Shown here: piece after piece, positions 36,246 through 49,520 of the stretch
Numbering within the stretch: the stretch's first letter is position 1
How the letters are laid out: the number at the start of each line of letters is the position of its first letter
NCBI GenBank assembly: GCA_014338405.1
Contig: JTDE01000267.1
Coordinates: forward strand, 66,928 to 130,927
Origin: Paragonimus skrjabini miyazakii
Taxonomy: Eukaryota; Platyhelminthes; Trematoda; Plagiorchiida; Troglotrematidae
DNA length: 64,000 bases
Reading direction: 5' to 3'
The notes under the pieces: model-generated
Database searches by the model: none
Told to the model about the DNA's origin: nothing
What the model saw: the letters and a program-made list of their open reading frames with translations, nothing else
Position numbers and translations under genes: made by a program

Positions 36246-38769
36246 TATGATTTGCTTAATCTGAACAAAACATATTTTTGTTTTTTACGACTGTCTCACT
36301 TACCGGGAAAATCAACAGGTTTCTTGTGGTTTGAACATAATATGGCCCACTGAAACCATTCCGATTCTATCAGTCATGACTAACTTACGTGCACTGATGT
36401 AAGTTGTAATATAATAGTTACTTATCGCTTTCTGCGATGACGTTTGCATAGTAACTTCGACATACCACTTAGCTTGTCAGACCAATTTTCTGTGAGAACC
36501 AGCAAGTCAGATTGTCAGATTTCTCACGTAATAATTGATTGACTTAAATGCCACGTTTTGTCCGTCAACTGATCTGCAAGTTGCTTGTTGCCTCAGGTCG
36601 CTGGTTCCACAGAATTTAGTCTGCTTCGAAACAGCCAATGTTCTCCGCACGCCTTAATCAGATTTATGACTCTAGGTTAAACGGTTATGGTGCACCTCCA
36701 TTTTCAAGGTGTTCCACTTGAATGAACTGGATCACATTTGCCCAGATGTAACTGATATCCTGGAAACCAGTTCTACTGCCATCTAACTTGGGCAAGCTCT
36801 TCAGAATTTCTACTCCTAGTGAAAGTAACTTTTTTCTGACGATACTTTTAAAAAATGGCTAACCTTCGACAGTTTCGTAGCCCACAACCTTGGTGTTTTT
36901 AATCTGATTTCACCAAAAATGTGTATTATGCATACCCTTATGCTCGAAACACAGTTGAGGGGAGTAGCGGTTTAAGGTAATCAAAACTAACTTATCTGGT
37001 CTCCTGTCAATCACATTTTGCTGCACTCAACCGTGAACACCTATGAATTTCGGGTAGTGAATGTATTTTAGTCACAAAAACGCAGAAGTTTTGCTTACAC
37101 TCCATAGTAAAAACGAGGAGTCGTCGGAGACACTGACGAAAAACTGATCTAAAACAACTGACTAGACCATAAGAAGACAGAGGAGCTGACAACCTGATTT
37201 TTTAGTTTAATAGGAACAGAATGGGCATCACTAGTTCTACATGTACAAATAATTGCCTCTTTAATTTTTAGAGTGCATGTGTATCGCCAAATGTTTATTC
37301 CACACAGCACAAAATGTTCTACTTTGGTTTCTCAAAGAACAAAAAGCTTGAGAAGGCAATAACGGGATGAGATGAAACGAAAGGCTCTGCAACATAAGCT
37401 TCAAAGATATTCAACCATTCTTCTTGTTAACAGCAGGTTTAGCCACAAACAAATTACGTTAGTTTGTACTTACATAAAAATCGCGGTTTTGTCTATGGAA
37501 TCGAACGCATTAGCTATGCCCTTAATATGTACGTTAAGCTTAATCCAGATTAGTACGTAAAGTGTACATCAGGACAAGCCTTGGTCTATCGTCTGGACAA
37601 GACATCTGACCTACGGAAGTTTACACACCAAGACGTTTAGTGGTTACCGAAAAAACTCGCCTCAGTAAGCATGTTTCAGAACAGTACAGTTGCTTGTGTG
37701 CTGCTTCCGCTGCGCATATGGAAAACTACAGAGGAACCAAAGATGAAAAAGTGGTGTGATTTTGGACACTATCTTAAAGAGTGGATAAACTGTTGCCACT
37801 TTTGAAAACACCTGAGCGCAGTGAGAAGCATAGGGCTAATAAGACAGAGTGGCTGATTTTATCTTTGGTTTGCAGTTGAATACTTACTGGTTCATGTTAA
37901 ATTCGAACATTCCAGCTGTTTTTTAAAAAGTGGCTTCTTTCTATTTAGACAAAGATGTGAAGAGTAGATGGACTGTCGGCGAGTCAGTCTAACATATGGT
38001 ATGCCGGACGGTTAGCCCACAGTGGAGTTTCCGTACAAATTCCGTAGTGGTTAAATACGACCGAATAAATTTCGGGCGACTAAGATTCTCATCTAAGAGG
38101 ACTTTGGGGTTTTTAAGCAAGAACTTTAAGTATCACTGTCGCAGCTCACCGGTGGTCGCCTAGAACCATCACTGATGAGTAATCCGTATTCACTGTCCAG
38201 ACAGAACTCCAAACGTCAACTCCTACAACTTTTGGGCATAGCTGGCATAAAACTTAAACGGAAAAACAGTAAGAAGTTCGTTCGACGTAATTGATTGAAA
38301 AATTCAGTTTTATTTGTGATCTTATCTTTATCCTACCAGCTCAACTGCTTGTGAGTTTTATTATCTGGACCAATTTGCACAGATATGGGGACAATTAATC
38401 AGGTTAGAGCTAAGGTACGCGTAGTCCCTTAGAGATTGGGTGGTTTACAAGTCGGTGCGTTCTAGAATTTTGATGGGCAACTCATTTCAAATTATTTGTT
38501 GTTGATCTGAAAGCGATACCCATGGAACAACAAAGCACGTCGTCTCAGGTCACAATCACTAAGATATGTTGTCTTTCTTTGACTACAATACCAAAATATT
38601 CACAAGGTTTGTCTATAAAATTAGTGGACAAATCCGAACATATGCCGATAAAAATTAAGAGATATTTGTACAAAAAACATCAAAGCAAAGTGCGGATTTT
38701 GTCAGAGAATATTTGGATTCCTTGTGTCTTACTCTGACGATTACGTCAATATGCATGCTATGTGACTTC
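36246..38769. other. Non-coding stretch, nothing recognised
   Basis: AT-rich sequence with frames no longer than about 62 codons until 38522, where a 71-codon frame of no known type precedes the PLE fragment. Confidence 0.5.
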
Positions 38770-39395
38770 CCTCGCAACGCAGCCGAACTTTGTTTACTAG
38801 CTCCAACTCAGAAACTGCCTGTGACTTCAATTAAGAGAGATCAGCCTGTCGGTGCCATCTCACACTGTATCAACCAAATTACATGTAACTGCGGACAAAT
38901 TTACACTGGCAGAACCGAGAGATGCTTGATTTCCAGAGTGAAGGAACATTTGTCTAAATGGGTTCAGAACTCAGTATTACCGGAAAACGGCAATGTCATC
39001 GAAACACGCAAGTAACCAGTGTCCGCAGTAGCAAGACACACCCTGACCATTGGCCACGTCATCGATCCGGCTTGTGCATTCAAAATCTTATTGCGTCATC
39101 CCAATTTAAGATTCTTGCACTTTGTTGAGGCTGTCGCAATCAATGAACTGAGGCCGGCCCTATGGGTTCAAAAACGGCTGTTCGTGAGGTTGACCCCGCC
39201 CTGGATTTAGTGACCCTTCCTAATCCATCAATCGGTTAGGCATCCAAACCACCCCTAACTGTTCGATATAAAAAATGGTTTCGTGTTAATGCAAATTTGG
39301 TACTGATGGGTCAATACGAAATGCTTGCATCTACCAGTTTTTGTGTTCTAACGGTTTCGTTCAAACTTCTGAAGAGAATGAACTGTTTTAAACTA
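38770..39395 (+). mobile_element. Penelope-like element, 5'-truncated 3' fragment
   Basis: This covers the last part of the same PLE family as 53000-54809, from the end of the RT linker (NAAELCLLAPTQKLPV) through GIY-YIG, the C-terminus and the 3' UTR to gttcaaacttctgaagagaa near 39380. The start is abrupt at about 38770, a typical 5' truncation. No inverted copy was found beside it. Nucleotide similarity to the young copy is high but with many substitutions, so this insertion is older. Confidence 0.85.
38775..39210 (+). pseudogene. PLE GIY-YIG endonuclease domain with in-frame stop
   Basis: The frame is continuous except for a TAA at 39013-39015, where the young copy has a glutamine codon (one base change). 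The GIY-YIG core reads SHCINQITCNCGQIYTGRT: the usual tyrosine of the first half and the isoleucine of the second half are changed, so catalysis is doubtful even without the stop. Downstream blocks are EHLSKWV, TLTIGHVIDPACAF and ILLRHPN, ending at TAG 39208-39210. Confidence 0.85.
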
Positions 39396-42189
39396 AAACT
39401 GATTACTTGTTCGTGGATGAAAATAGCGACACGTGAGCACTTGCGTGTTATCTTTCCGTGTAACACAATTGGACGTTTGAAATATTGCTCATCAACTCTC
39501 CTAGATGTTACGTTTGACAGTTAACGAAAATGGTCTGCTACAGACGAAGACAGAATCAGAAATTCAATTTAAAACTCATTTGCCGAGGGAACTGCGGTTG
39601 CTCGTCTAAATGTTTGCTCACTTGTGTGTGTGTGTAGACGTATAGAAGCATGCATGCTCCAACTGCAGCACTTGTGTTCATAGCTTATTCAATAATTCTC
39701 AGTTATCATAAAAATAAAAATGCTTTTCTTAATCCCGCAAAAAGATTTGATTTAGGATTGAGTTTCGTATGAATAATTGCATGTCACATTTGTCAAAAAA
39801 CTTTTTACTCTCCAGATGTTTCGGTTTTAAGCAGTGCTATTAGTACAGCGGAATTCTACCACCAAATTCACTTTCATTCCCATCGTAATTGCCATGGTGA
39901 CCAATGTTAACACTGAAACAAAAGTTTCACGTTTGATAAACGAAGCCAACTTGCGCCACTTGGTTACATTGCAACCAGTTTTTTTAAAATCAAAATTTGC
40001 TTTGTTATGTAACGTTGAATTGAGTTTTCTTCCTTTGTTTTGTATCACAGACTTGTCCAGTTCCTTCCATCCTCCCCTAGATTACACTTAGAGTCAATTG
40101 TACACGCGGCTGTTTTCGACTGTTCTCCCCAGATTTTTACATATAGTTAAGACACATGCGAATCACATGTATAAATCACGAAAAAGCCACAAAGGACATT
40201 ATTTACTCCAGTTGTGAATGGACTAGTGATAGGACAACGAGCACTAATACAGATTATAAATGCTGTGTGCTCTAAAAAGTTAGTTGGCGTTGGCATCATA
40301 GGATAACTGTTTGAGACATTGTTTGACACAGAAACTTCACTAGACCAGTACGTATTAGAATCGAAACCTTAACAATTGAACCAAATTAGACAGTGCATAC
40401 TAGTTGTTTCGAAATTGCGATTTCTTCGGTGGGATAAGACGGTGAACAAGTATATATTGGCCAGTTCATATGATTCTACTGAGAAGCCTTTAATCAAGTG
40501 AATCTACCAGGCAGGGCAATTTACGCCGAGGAGCGTTACTTTATTCGCATCCATTTACATGATAAACTTAATATGTGGAGACTCAAAAGTCTGGATACTA
40601 GTACCTTTTTCGATCGGACAACATAGATAGCCCATCTAACGTCTAGAAGGGTTGAAAATGATGGAGTCCATTTACTTTTAGGTTGGCTACGAGTGTGACT
40701 GGAAGCAGCGGGACTCGGGGGTGAACCCAATATTACATGATGTTTCCGCCTATATGGCTCTCCACTGGAAGATACATGAACGGACAAGGTGCAAAATAAT
40801 AACACTTATTTCGATCGGACGACTGAAATACTTGTTCCCAATGTGAACACACAAAACCTTTTTGATTTTTGATTGGCCGACACGCTGGTGAATTGGAGGT
40901 CATATCTAAAAAAATTACGTTGCAAATATTGATACTGAATGAGTGCACAGTATTGAGGTAGTCCGGATTGTCTCTTAGCCTAAACAGTCACGTGTAGGTT
41001 GGTTGAGCCCAGTATCTCCCTAGCCATTTTGATAAAGTATAACGCAGCCAGTTGCACGTAAGCGATTTGAAAAACCCTTCGTCTCTGTAAAATTCGGGAA
41101 TACCACTGAGACTGTTGGAGCGATACGCTGAGAAGTGTTTTGGTCAGTAATGACTCATCACCCCAGTCCATTGAGTACATTAGTTAATATTTTCTGTACT
41201 ACTGTTGTTTGATCATTCTTCCGTCTTTTTGAAACTTTCATCTATCAGCACGTATTGATGATACCTAACCAAAATAACTAGCTTTGTCCAGTGAAACTAA
41301 CTCTACTCCTCACCTAGTTCCGATAAGGCGATACTAGCGTTGGTTTGTAGCTTACATTACCTGTAGTTGTTCCCACTTCAACCAACTGTAATTCGGTGCC
41401 TTTTAACTAACTAAGTTAAAACGAGTGGGGTTACAGTGTTCAGCATTGAATTATCGGATTAGGAGTATGTACCTAGTTTTAGTTCGAGACCTTCAACCAG
41501 AACTACTGTCAGACAGCTGGTTAAATTTCTTTTGTGAACAGCAGATTTACGGACTCATTACGCTTCCAATACAGTCCAACTAAGCTTTACGGACGAATAG
41601 TTGTAAGCGTGCTGCTCCGTTTAGTCACGAAACAGCTTGATGCTTGGTAGTCTTCAGTTCAAGAAGTAGTTTTGTCTCTTTCTTTTGCATTTGTCCCTAC
41701 GTCTTTGTCCGCAGTATTTACCGAACTTCTTCCAGTTCCCCCTAGGTAGCTGCCTCAATAACAATTAACCGTTCGGATTGATTAAAAGTTAGTTCACCAA
41801 TTATTGCTAGCCACAAGTGTCTTTTACTTTTATCTTGTCGTTTTCTAACATTGTCACGAGAAGCGTTCCAGAAAAATCTCGGAAAAACTTTGGTCATCAT
41901 GCTCATTTGAAAACCTTACAACGACATGTGTCTCTCAGACCCCAACGTTGAGCGTCACGTTTTTGTTTAGCTGTTTTACTGGCGTTTTGTTCGTAAACCA
42001 CCACAAACCTCTCCACATTTTCACAAAACTTATGAGAAATCCTGTAGGACTACTTGGCCAACCCAAGCAGATCAACAAATAGCGTCACTAAATTGAAATC
42101 ATAAAGCATAAATCGTAATGCCCCAAATCCACTTGACACAATAAATAAAACGTGATTCACTTTGGAGAGAAATGGCACCTGGACCGCTA
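39396..42189. other. Non-coding stretch
   Basis: AT-rich sequence with a tiny TG repeat at 39623-39634. The longest frames are 89 codons (minus, 40536-40805) and 85 codons (plus, 39834-40091), unassigned. Confidence 0.5.
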
Positions 42190-42540
42190 GCAAGAATACG
42201 AGCGTTTAGCCTCAGCATTTGAAAACAAACTACGGCTTTGATATAGCTTATTGTTAGAGGAAACCCGTTGGCTAAAAACCTGGACTTTGGCTGGAGTCGA
42301 ACGATTGAAAGAAACATTGTACACAAACGCGGCAAACGGTCTACCAGCTGAGGCATGAATTCGAGCAAGACCAGAAATTTGATTTCTGTACTCAGTTTCA
42401 CACCCGATCAGCTGTCTCCTATGAAATCCACCAAATGATTTGGCAGACCGATTGCTCGAGCAAGATTTTTCAGTCAATTCACACTGGAGTCCACCAACGC
42501 CACCGATAAGCATTGATATTTTATTGCCCTGATATAAACC
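42190..42540 (-). repeat. tRNA-like repeat (family 2), copy 2
   Basis: On the minus strand there is a good box A, GCCTCAGCTGGTAGACCG (42353-42336), and about 35 bases on a good box B, GTTCGACTCCAGCC (42302-42289), the internal promoter layout of a tRNA. The plus-strand segment to its right (42420-42540) is shared with the copy at 17265-17560. It is too irregular in the acceptor and anticodon arms to be a working tRNA gene and is best read as a tRNA-derived repeat. Confidence 0.7.
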
Positions 42541-42844
42541 GCAGAAAATGTTTCAGTTACAATTAAAAACATCGCACAGCTGAAAACTAAGCAGTAGAAA
42601 TGAGTTTCGCTGTACTAGTGCAAAAAGTCGAAAGTCAAATGCTACCAAAATTTTTCAAAATTATCTCAAAAAATGGACCGGTTTGGGGTAAAGGAAACTT
42701 TTCGCAACGAAGCAAATTATGGGGACATCCTATTTTTATCATTCTGATCAGGCGTTAACGGGCATGTGAGACGTGCGTGAATTATATAGGATGGTCAGAT
42801 GAAGTAACATATCATCAGTTACCATAGTTGTGGGAGGATCGTAC
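42541..42844. other. Spacer, nothing recognised
   Basis: AT-rich sequence without motifs. Confidence 0.5.
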
Positions 42845-43590
42845 GCTGATTGTCAAATCTCCTGAAACAGCTGTGAGTCCAAACAAATGTAACAAATACG
42901 TGTTGAAACACTTGGTTCCTTGTATCAACTTCATCAGGACAGAGTGATGACATAATCTGAGATGTGCTGGTATTTGGTTTACTCTTATCATCCGCAAACG
43001 TAAAACATGAAAGTTGTGTGCGATCTGCGAATATAAGAAGACAGGTTAGGGACAGACCTACATTTACACCAAGTATTATATGGTCAATACCGTGGCAACC
43101 CGATGGGTTGCTTCAAACATTTTGTGTACACAAAGCTGTCTGGTGAGTTCCGATCGAGATGCCCTTCCTGAGAACCAGTAACTTCGGGTCCTGATTGCGT
43201 AACAATATTTTGATTGATCTAAGTGGTTCAACATGATGACCAGTTATCATGAGTTGTGTAGAGCATTCGTTGATGTGGCGCTTCGAGTAACGGGTTCATT
43301 GGCTTCAGAATGTTGTGTTGAGTTGTTTTGACCAGTTCGGGACGTGCTCTGTCTATTGCTGAGATAGTTGTTGGCCTGTTCTGTCTACATAAACGTCGTT
43401 GCAATTGAACTGGCAGACAGCGTGGGAGGCGGAATAGTCAGACAAACTGCTTTCGCAAATAAGTAGAAAGGGTCCCTTGATGATTTGAACCAAACACAAC
43501 CGGGCGGCCGTATGTCTAAGGAGTGGAGCAGACATCGACTTTTGTCTGAAATCACTTTTTGATGATCCCTTTTGTACAGCAGAGGCAAAA
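42845..43590 (-). pseudogene. Penelope-like element GIY-YIG and 3' end relic
   Basis: On the minus strand 43535-43360 reads LVQIIKGPF, then SHAVCQFNCNDVYVDRTGQQ, a degraded GIY-YIG core (C.F.C, then Y-V-D-R-T where Y-I-G-R-T is usual). After a stop the same frame continues EHVPNWSKQL and later LMITGHHVEPLRSIKILLR, the PLE C-terminal block. 43000-42850 has a 3'-end-like string (ctgatgaagttgatacaagg, then a gtgtttcaacacg), comparable in kind to PLE 3' ends. It is a different family from the 53-kb copy. Confidence 0.7.
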
Positions 43591-44564
43591 TAGTTATTTC
43601 TTTTGAGTCGTTTGAACTAAATGATTGCAGTTATTCATGACATTGAGATTTTCTGTGGAGTTTTAAAAAATCCACTTACCAGTAGTGTTTTTCCAAGCAA
43701 CTTTTGTTTTGCCTGTTTCTCAGTACGTTTCTCATGACCGGCACGAATGCCAGTTCGACAATTCTGTCATCCATTCTCACCCAGTGTTCTACTGGTAATT
43801 GCGTATACGACTTATGCTCGTTTTCCTACAATTATTGTAAATAATGCTCGCTTATCCTGAGTAAGTGTAAAATGCTGATAAAACTGACTATGAACAGTCT
43901 TTTGCACGATTAAATCCTTTGTTGAATCCTTTAATTTGTCTACTGTCGGTTTCCCGTTCTCTCAGGCCAGTATTTTTAACCTCCTCACACCATTTTTGAA
44001 AACTATGAGGCTTTTGAGGTCGTTGAAATAACATTCATTTTCGGGAAATACCAACACGTCGGCTAGAGGACGGTGCATTTCAGTTCCGTGTTTGCATATG
44101 TTTCTTAAAGAAGCATGCCATTTCTTACCTCGCGGAGAAACAGACGTTGAGCACACTGTTTGTTTTTTGGGCTTATTGTTGCATTAGTTTTTGTCAAGTT
44201 CCATAATTTTCAGTTTTCTGGTTTTTTTTTAAGATCACTATCAAGTACTTACAAGTATTAATTGCCAAACCTGAAAACTGTTTCGGAACCGATCGACCAA
44301 TAGAATGTTAGATAGATTATTGTGGGATTAACTGAAATCAGCAAACTAGTTATTACAAGGCATCGTAGGGAACAACGTCAAAATTGTGAACATGACCTGG
44401 CAAAGCCTGTAATGAGGTCACTTAAACTAATATAGCGAAGATCCATCATCAATCCTTTGTGATGGTGCCTGACTTCGGCAAAGCTTAACGGGACATTTGT
44501 CCGATGAAATCTATGTTTTTTTCAGATAAGTTTGTAAAAGCATTTCTCCGTACGCAAAAGCTTC
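43591..44564. other. Spacer between two PLE relics
   Basis: AT-rich sequence. The 64-codon minus frame at 43962-44156 has no recognised motif. It may contain diverged PLE sequence, but I cannot read any. Confidence 0.5.
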
Positions 44565-44780
44565 GGTTATTTTTATAAATCCTACCGATCTGCGATGTTT
44601 GGATATCCTTGCAGTGCGTTGTAAAGAGGGATCATTGAAAGCTTCAGTTATTTACAGAAACCATCATTACTAGTCGGTGCTGTTTAATTTTTACCAACCA
44701 GTTCCTCCACAATTTCTCCGTTATTGCTAGAAACATTGTATTTTTCGAGGAGGTTATGTCAAGTGACAGAAACGCAGGTC
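44565..44780 (+). pseudogene. Penelope-like element RT fragment
   Basis: The plus strand reads LRCLDILAVRCKEGSLKASV followed by YRNHH, the counterpart of the PLE block after motif C (LPFLDIL..R...GSL..SVYRK). A stop follows, then a Phe-rich stretch like LNF. No further domain could be read to the right. It lies in opposite direction to the relic at 42845-43590. Confidence 0.55.
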
Positions 44781-47279
44781 ATGTTTTTTAGCACACTGTT
44801 ACTGAGAATTACTGGATTCGTGAACTAGATGTTGTGTTTTAAAGTAACTCGTAAGAACTTCTTGAGCGTAAGTTATATGGTAGGTTTATCGACATGTATT
44901 TTCAACTAGAGTTCGACCATTTGAAGATTTGTTACTCAATCGAGACCTCAAACAGTTTGGTCATCAAAATCTTTGTATAAAACTTGTGATTCGCAAGCCA
45001 TCCTAATGCTAACGTTAGTGAGCTTTTGCCTGCTGCCTACCGAAGCACCTTTGTAGACTGCTTGAATAGCTATGACTCAGATTTTCTCTTGCCCATTTTT
45101 TGTCAAGTTTTATTTTTTGCATTCTCATCGATACTGACCTATTGATTCATCTTTCCAAACTGTCCAAAGCACAGTTAAGTTTAGTTAATTAATCCCCAGT
45201 CCCTTGAATGTATGAATTCTCAATGAACCACGTCCTACCAAATTCATCGATCACGCTGGAATCCACCGACACAAATGTCATAAAACTGATAACCGACTTG
45301 GTGAGAAGTTAAGGTAGTTCCACACGAGATACTCATCCCAACTTTTAAGACAACTCAAGGGTTGATATACTGTCCATTAAACTTGACATTTAAATGAAAA
45401 GTTTGTTACCGAATGGGACGGCTGAAACTAATGAAGTTGAAAGCGACATAAGCCCACTAACAAAAGTAAACTGCCAGTCAAACACTAGTGACGAACTGTT
45501 TAATGTTGTGTTAAAAATTATTTTCACTTTATCAAAGCAAATTCTTTACCGTACATTTTTTCAAGCTTTTGACTGATAATTGTTGTTTTATCATGACTGT
45601 AGTATGTACAACTGGTTTTATTCGTTAACAATTGTCTTGGTATTGTTCACTAAATCTCTGGTCATTTTTATCTACACAGTGACACAAAATAAATGAGGAG
45701 ACAGAAGGAAAGTTTTTATTAGACATACTGTAATTGTCAATCAACAAAACTATTCTGTGAAATAATGGGTGGGGTTCGCTGCATAACACAGTTGTGCTTG
45801 GGACTATCGTAGAGGTGTTGCACTAAAGCCGCCGTTTACTTTTAGTCCGTAAAACGGATGTATCTACGAACCATTAAAATGGAAACTTTTCAGCCTGAAA
45901 GAGCGCAAAGGGGATCTATAAACATGGATCCTCGTGTACTTACATACGAATACAATGAAGTTCGAAATTTTTAAAAATGGCATAACGGTGAAAGACAAAA
46001 CAGCTAGATAAGAAAGCTAATTAACGGCCAAGGAACCACATGCTGTACAGTACATGCAATAACAACAGAGACTGTCGAAACAGCTCATTTGCAGACGTTA
46101 TAATTTTGACTTTGGACTGTTTAAGGTCCTTGTTAAATCTACGCAACCAGATTGAGGTTTATCGCTGGGGTGACGAGTAATTGATGGACTCAGCATTGTT
46201 ATCTTCTCGGCAGTCATATGAAGTAGGTAAACTTTGTATATTTTGTACGGTAGTAGAGAGGTTAATACGATTTATGTGGCATTATTTCAGTTCGGGACAG
46301 TTTATTAAGGCAGATAATTGTGAAGGTCTTTAAGTAAGCATTTGTAACCTCAACTAGTTGTATGCGTGCAGTGGCACCAAGTAGGTCGGTTCAGGAAAAG
46401 TACGCTCTGTTCTGACAGTCATCACATTTTAAAATATGCAAGGATGCCGATTCGGAAATATGCGACAGTGAGGTACTGCGTAAATAGTGAGACAACAGGC
46501 GGTGTTCACAAAGATCAGCTGCCGAAGGAATGCGAACGACAAGATAATAGGACATGGAAAACCCCGTTTTCACGTGCTAACACACTGAGTCAGATGCTCA
46601 AAATTTCTGAACCGCAAGCTTTTGCAGTTAAAATAAAATGTAGATGAATTCAACTAGGCTTAGATCTTAATGCAGTAGTTCATCTGTTCAAAAAGGCATT
46701 TTTCATTGGGATTCGGACTGTTGGTGGCCACAACGGCACTGAGTGAACATAACGGAATGAAATTTTAGGCCATAAATCAGAAAACACTAAGGAGTGGGTA
46801 GAACATTACTAAATAGAGACGCCAGTAATAATACGGATGTAGGCGAACCGTTGATTGTGATAGGTTAGAGTACCGTCTGGCGTTTATAACCAGTAGTTTG
46901 AGAAAGAGATTATCAAGGATAGCAGCCGCATGCAACGAAAGATGTGGATGAAGAAGAGCCCATTAAATAAATTGTATTTTGCAGTCAGAAGACGATAGGC
47001 ATAATAAATGCGGACCATCGCGGTCGTTCACTTCAGTCACTGAGGTCCACATACCATTGAAAGATGGGTTGAGTAACTAGTGAAACTGAAAAATGTCATT
47101 TACCAGACAAACCGTGGTGGATGTAGATATTGTTATCACCTATAAGTACAAAAGGTGGAACGACCTGATTCCTTTTGTGTTTCAAGCAATTAGGAAACTA
47201 TACAGTAAATCAGTAGGTTTGAAAAGAAAATTCAAGATAAAATGAGGTTCACTGCTGACTGTTCCTGGTTACCCAAATT
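44781..47279. other. Non-coding stretch
   Basis: AT-rich sequence. A 93-codon plus frame (46366-46647) and a 60-codon plus frame (45394-45576) are unassigned. A KCDDCQ string on the minus strand near 46430 hints at a PLE GIY-YIG insert but is too short to call. Confidence 0.5.
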
Positions 47280-47545
47280 CAGGTAGAGTCCAGTGTTGGT
47301 GATTGGTTCAAGATACCAGAGTAATCTCAGATACGAATGGCTGATGAGACTCTGAATGCACGAACTGGTCGATAAGGTGACCGATTGTCAGTAAGTGTCC
47401 AGAGCTTGTTGGTAATATGTGTGTTTAAATGGTACTACAGTTTTTCAGCAACATCTTATGCGTCCATTTAAGCAAATATCCTTTTAGTCTGGTGCTCGGA
47501 CGCCAAACCTACTTGCTAGATGATTTCAGTTTGGAGCCGGAGGAC
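47280..47545 (-). pseudogene. Penelope-like element C-terminal relic
   Basis: The minus strand reads STRLKGYLLKWTHKMLLKN, one stop, then GHLLTIGHLIDQFVHS, all in one frame. These match, at the right spacing, the PLE blocks (R)CLISRVKEHLPKWV and RHILTTGHVIDPACAF. The GIY-YIG core itself has decayed beyond recognition. No ends found. Confidence 0.6.
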
Positions 47546-49269
47546 TTTAAAATCACCTGTTATAAAGGTGTCGTCCAAGTGTTTAGCCTACCGTAAAAGG
47601 TAAGTGTGAAATTTTTGGAACTTGTTACTGACAGCACTCAAGATACCATCTGCTGAATCGTAGGTCAACATAACCAACGTACAGTGGTTTTCAACTTTGT
47701 GCTGGTTGACAAACTAATGTACTATATCAGATGGCGTGAATGGACTCGGGTGAGCGTTATTTAGCATTTCAATTCAGGGCGACCCCTACTTCAGCTATAC
47801 CACAGGATTCAACGCCGTCCTTACCAGAAACCTTGGAGAAACTGCTTGTTTAGACAGACCTGGAATTTGGGTCAAATTTTTGCTCCGCTTATATCCCAGT
47901 TTCAGATCTAAGAGAAGCAGCACATAACACCTTGCAGATTTGCAAAGATGTGCACGAAATAACATGGGTATTAAAATACCAATACATTACTTTTGTATTT
48001 ACATTGGAAAAGAGCTATCACCTAACAGAGTCCAGTAGGCGGAGTGAGCGGATTGCTGAACGGAAGTCTAAAAGTGTTTATCACTGTCGAGAAAAAAATC
48101 TGTTTAGATACTTCTCGGTTGTTTTAACCATAAAAGAATACTGGCTCGCGGAATTCGACTCTTGATACCAGACATTCACGGTTGATTTGTTAGAGATTGA
48201 TTTGCCAGACGTCACTTGATAGACTTTACAAAGAGTCAAGGATACACCTGTCAGTGAGATGCTTGCTTTTCTTGTGGGTGTGATGAACAATAGTGTGGGC
48301 ATACCCAACAAATGTTGACAGCATATTATTGCCCTATCTGTCACCGTCAACCTTTAAGCAGTAAGGTGACCCTGTTAAACGGTACTCCTTTCTTACACAT
48401 TCAAAGGACAGTAACGACCCAACTTTGAAGTTAATTCTGTTGCTTACAGGAAGAATTGTTTCATTACGTAGTTTCTTCTGAACAGTCAATAGTGCTATAT
48501 ATAATCCCACAAGTATAGTTGTTCTGACTGGTTTTACGCGGGTTTCTTTGATGAGACCAAAGTTCTTTCCAGCGTATGCAGTGAATCAACGCAAAACACA
48601 GGCCTGCTCACCATACGGACTGATGCTAAATTCCACATGTACAGCAATGACTGAATCAGCACCTGTGTGGCATGCTTTCCCAGCGTCGCTAATTGTTTTG
48701 ACTTCAGTTCAATTAGTTGGAAGAGCTTCTGGTGGCCCACAAATATTCTGATGCCTAAGTATGAAAACTCATTGATAAGCACAGAGTTAACGCAAAACGT
48801 AAAGTGATTAGTGGTTTGAGAACAGTTCGAAACTTGAATCTGTTCAAACCTTACAACACATTGTGTACAAAGACTGTGTAGCTAGTGTACCTGTTCAACC
48901 AATCCACATTTTAAGGAGGCTCGACAAGAATTACTTCGCCCGTTGATCACAAAAATCCTTTTACTATTCTTTTCCTCGTCAGCATCTTCTGTTGCTATCC
49001 GGGCTTATCTCATTCACTCTGATTCATTAAGCTAAGAATGAATCAACAAGAAGGTGGTGATTTTGATACAAACAATTTGCTTTTTCATTTTATCTGTGGT
49101 GCCTTTGAACATTTGCATTTTTTGCGAAACCTCACAACTCCTCCTGAGAAACAAGGCACATCAGTGATCCCAGTATTTATCCGAGACAAAGCATTAACAT
49201 ATGCAAAAGTGAAGTAAACAAGTGATGTGCGATCTGTTCACATTCCGTTAGTGTGACTGAAACCAGTCC
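47546..49269. other. Non-coding stretch, nothing recognised
   Basis: AT-rich sequence. Overlapping frames of 77 to 89 codons near 47932-48350 and 48534-48782 have no known resemblance. Confidence 0.5.
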
Positions 49270-49520
49270 ACCTCGGATCGATAGTTTGTGTTGATTACAA
49301 ACGTTTCAATGTAGCGTTTATCGTAGTACGTCTTCACACCGACGCTTCAATGTCGATTTTTTCCCGTTTAACCCTTTAAGCAAACCTAATAAGTTGCATT
49401 CCAATTATAATAAGCTTTATGTCATAGACGATACTGATTGAACTGGTGACTGAGGGGATTACATTCCCAGCTTATCACGGGAAGGATTACCAGTTCGGAC
49501 TTCGTTTATACATCTACCCG
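49270..49520 (+). pseudogene. Possible LTR-retrotransposon RT relic
   Basis: One plus frame reads KPVHLGSIVCVDYKRFNVA, reminiscent of the LTR-element RT fingers block (G..R.CVDYR.LN), and about 55 codons on FPAYHGKDYQFGL, reminiscent of the ..F.T..G.Y.F..LPFGL block. Stops separate the pieces and motif A is unreadable. The resemblance is short and could be accidental. Confidence 0.3.

Noticed and set aside
42289..42353. Possible functional tRNA gene on the minus strand
   Set aside because: Box A and box B are good, but the acceptor and anticodon arms do not pair convincingly and the sequence belongs to a longer repeat.
46391..46573. KCDDCQ string suggesting a PLE GIY-YIG insert on the minus strand
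   Set aside because: No other GIY-YIG, RT or C-terminal block could be read at the expected distances.
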